From: Cytophagaceae bacterium
GTDB taxonomy: Bacteria; Bacteroidota; Bacteroidia; Cytophagales; Spirosomataceae
Length of the DNA stretch: 14,630 bases
Reading direction: 5' to 3'
Assembly (NCBI GenBank): GCA_947459055.1
Contig: CANHCG010000010.1
Location: forward strand, 1-14,630
Shown one piece after another: positions 14,341 through 14,630 of the stretch. The translations under genes were made by a program, and so were the position numbers. Within the stretch, counting starts at the first letter, position 1; every line of letters begins with the position of its first letter. A model generated the notes under the pieces. That model made no database searches. It was given only the letters and a program-made list of their open reading frames with translations, and was not told where the DNA came from.

Positions 14341-14493
14341 ACTTCGGCCTTCGGACTAAAAACGACTACGGACTTTGGCCTTCGGACTTCGGCCTTCGGA
14401 CTAAAAACAACTACGGAATCTGGCCAACGGACTTCGGCCTTAGGACTAAAAACGACTACGGACTCTGGCCAACGGACTTTGGCCTTCGGACTA
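14341..14493. repeat. 45-bp tandem repeat array, about 3.4 copies
   Basis: The word ACTTCGGCCT (or ACTTTGGCCT) begins at 14341, 14386, 14431 and 14476, an exact 45-base period with substitutions but no indels. Each unit runs ACTTCGGCCTTCGGACTAAA, then AACGACTACGGAC and TTTGGCCTTCGG (or TCTGGCCAACGG), so a shorter GGCCTTCGGAC sub-repeat occurs twice per unit. Read through, a frame would give FGLRTKNDYGLWP-type 15-residue repeats, a pattern I regard as an artefact of intergenic repeats. The array ends 15 bases before the tex ATG. Confidence 0.9.
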
Positions 14494-14507
14494 GATAACA
14501 ACCTACC

Positions 14508-14630
14508 ATGCATATCCCATTTTCCAAAATATCCTCTGCACTTGCCATCAGCGAAAACCAAGTGCGCAAAACCATCGCCCTATTGGACGAAGGCGCCACG
14601 ATTCCCTTCATATCCCGCTACCGAAAAGAA
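14508..14630 (+). CDS. tex: Tex, S1-domain RNA-binding transcription accessory protein (N-terminal fragment)
   Basis: Only the first 41 codons are visible and the frame is open to the window end. The N-terminal Tex domain is recognisable from VRKTIALLDEGATIPFISRYRKE (residues 19-41), matching the conserved LLDEGATVPFIARYRKE stretch of this family (the match from Leu25 on is nearly exact). Full-length Tex is usually 700-800 residues, with a YqgF-like fold, helix-hairpin-helix elements and a C-terminal S1 RNA-binding domain, none of which can be seen here. Tex acts in the cytoplasm with the transcription machinery. The ATG at 14508 is chosen because it lies just outside the repeat array and gives a typical N-terminal length before the conserved motif. 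Its upstream control region would have to lie within the repeats. Confidence 0.9.
   Translation, partial: MHIPFSKISSALAISENQVRKTIALLDEGATIPFISRYRKE

Larger units (their letters stand above)
14172..14507. other. Non-coding, repeat-rich region between the S24 repressor and tex
   Basis: These 336 bases hold no credible gene. In order there is a purine-rich segment with repeated GGCCGGAGG-type words (14173-14235), an AT-richer stretch, two hairpins (14272-14319), a degenerate lead-in (about 14324-14340) and a 45-bp tandem array reaching to within 15 bases of tex. Two overlapping open frames, one starting at TTG 14295 on plus and one on minus, exist only because the repeat length is a multiple of three and lacks stops. 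No TAnnTTTG promoter for tex is seen. Confidence 0.75.

Noticed and set aside
14341..14493. CRISPR array
   Set aside because: The units are head-to-tail 45-mers with no unique spacers, and no cas gene is near.
14295..14498. Plus-strand open frame encoding FGLRTKNDYGLWP-type 15-residue repeats, and the minus-strand frame at 14304-14561
   Set aside because: Both frames are open only because the 45-bp repeat is a multiple of three and has no stops. The plus frame starts at a TTG inside a hairpin, and the minus frame runs over the start of tex. Neither shows non-repeat protein sequence of known type.

Overview
The window looks like chromosomal DNA of a Bacteroidota bacterium, probably of the Cytophagales type (the order is inference). 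Starts lack a clear Shine-Dalgarno motif and sit behind A-rich leaders. Two intergenic gaps carry the Bacteroidota-type -7 element TAnnTTTG. The gene content fits too: a Tat-exported sugar isomerase/epimerase, lipoprotein redox proteins, an S24-type repressor beside DinB and a short DnaE, and FGLRT-like intergenic repeats. Genes are tightly packed. Four convergent pairs end within one base of each other or overlap by four, leaving no room for terminators.

Layout. Positions 1-1424 (minus) hold most of a metabolite:H+ symporter-type MFS transporter that runs off the left edge. A divergent gap follows, then a Tat-exported xylose-isomerase-like TIM-barrel protein (1629-2639), convergent with the NAD(P)HX dehydratase NnrD (2636-3469). 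From 3553 to 6160 there is a tight operon: an IolW/YdgJ-like Gfo/Idh/MocA oxidoreductase, a Crp/Fnr-type regulator and a diheme TsdA-like cytochrome c. Next come a secreted DsrE-like protein (minus), then an operon of a cytoplasmic rhodanese, a cytoplasmic thioredoxin and a lipoprotein that fuses a rhodanese to a thioredoxin. A lipoprotein MsrB (minus) closes this part. Together 4584-8507 reads as a sulfane-sulfur and thiol-redox module with cytoplasmic and envelope halves.

Positions 8573-14171 are a DNA-damage and mutagenesis block: a YedK/HMCES-type SRAP protein, a short DnaE-type polymerase co-transcribed with DinB (Pol IV), and a divergent LexA-like XRE-S24 repressor. The repressor and dinB share a 108-bp gap dense in inverted repeats, the likely operator. 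No imuA or imuB is visible; DinB appears to occupy the Y-polymerase slot.

Positions 14172-14507 carry no credible gene. They hold purine-rich repeats, two hairpins and an exact-period 45-bp tandem array. The window ends in the first 41 codons of tex.

All functional calls rest on motif recognition by eye. The most promising novelty is the sulfur module with its duplicated rhodanese/thioredoxin pair, followed by the DinB-DnaE-SRAP-S24 cassette and the repeat array upstream of tex.
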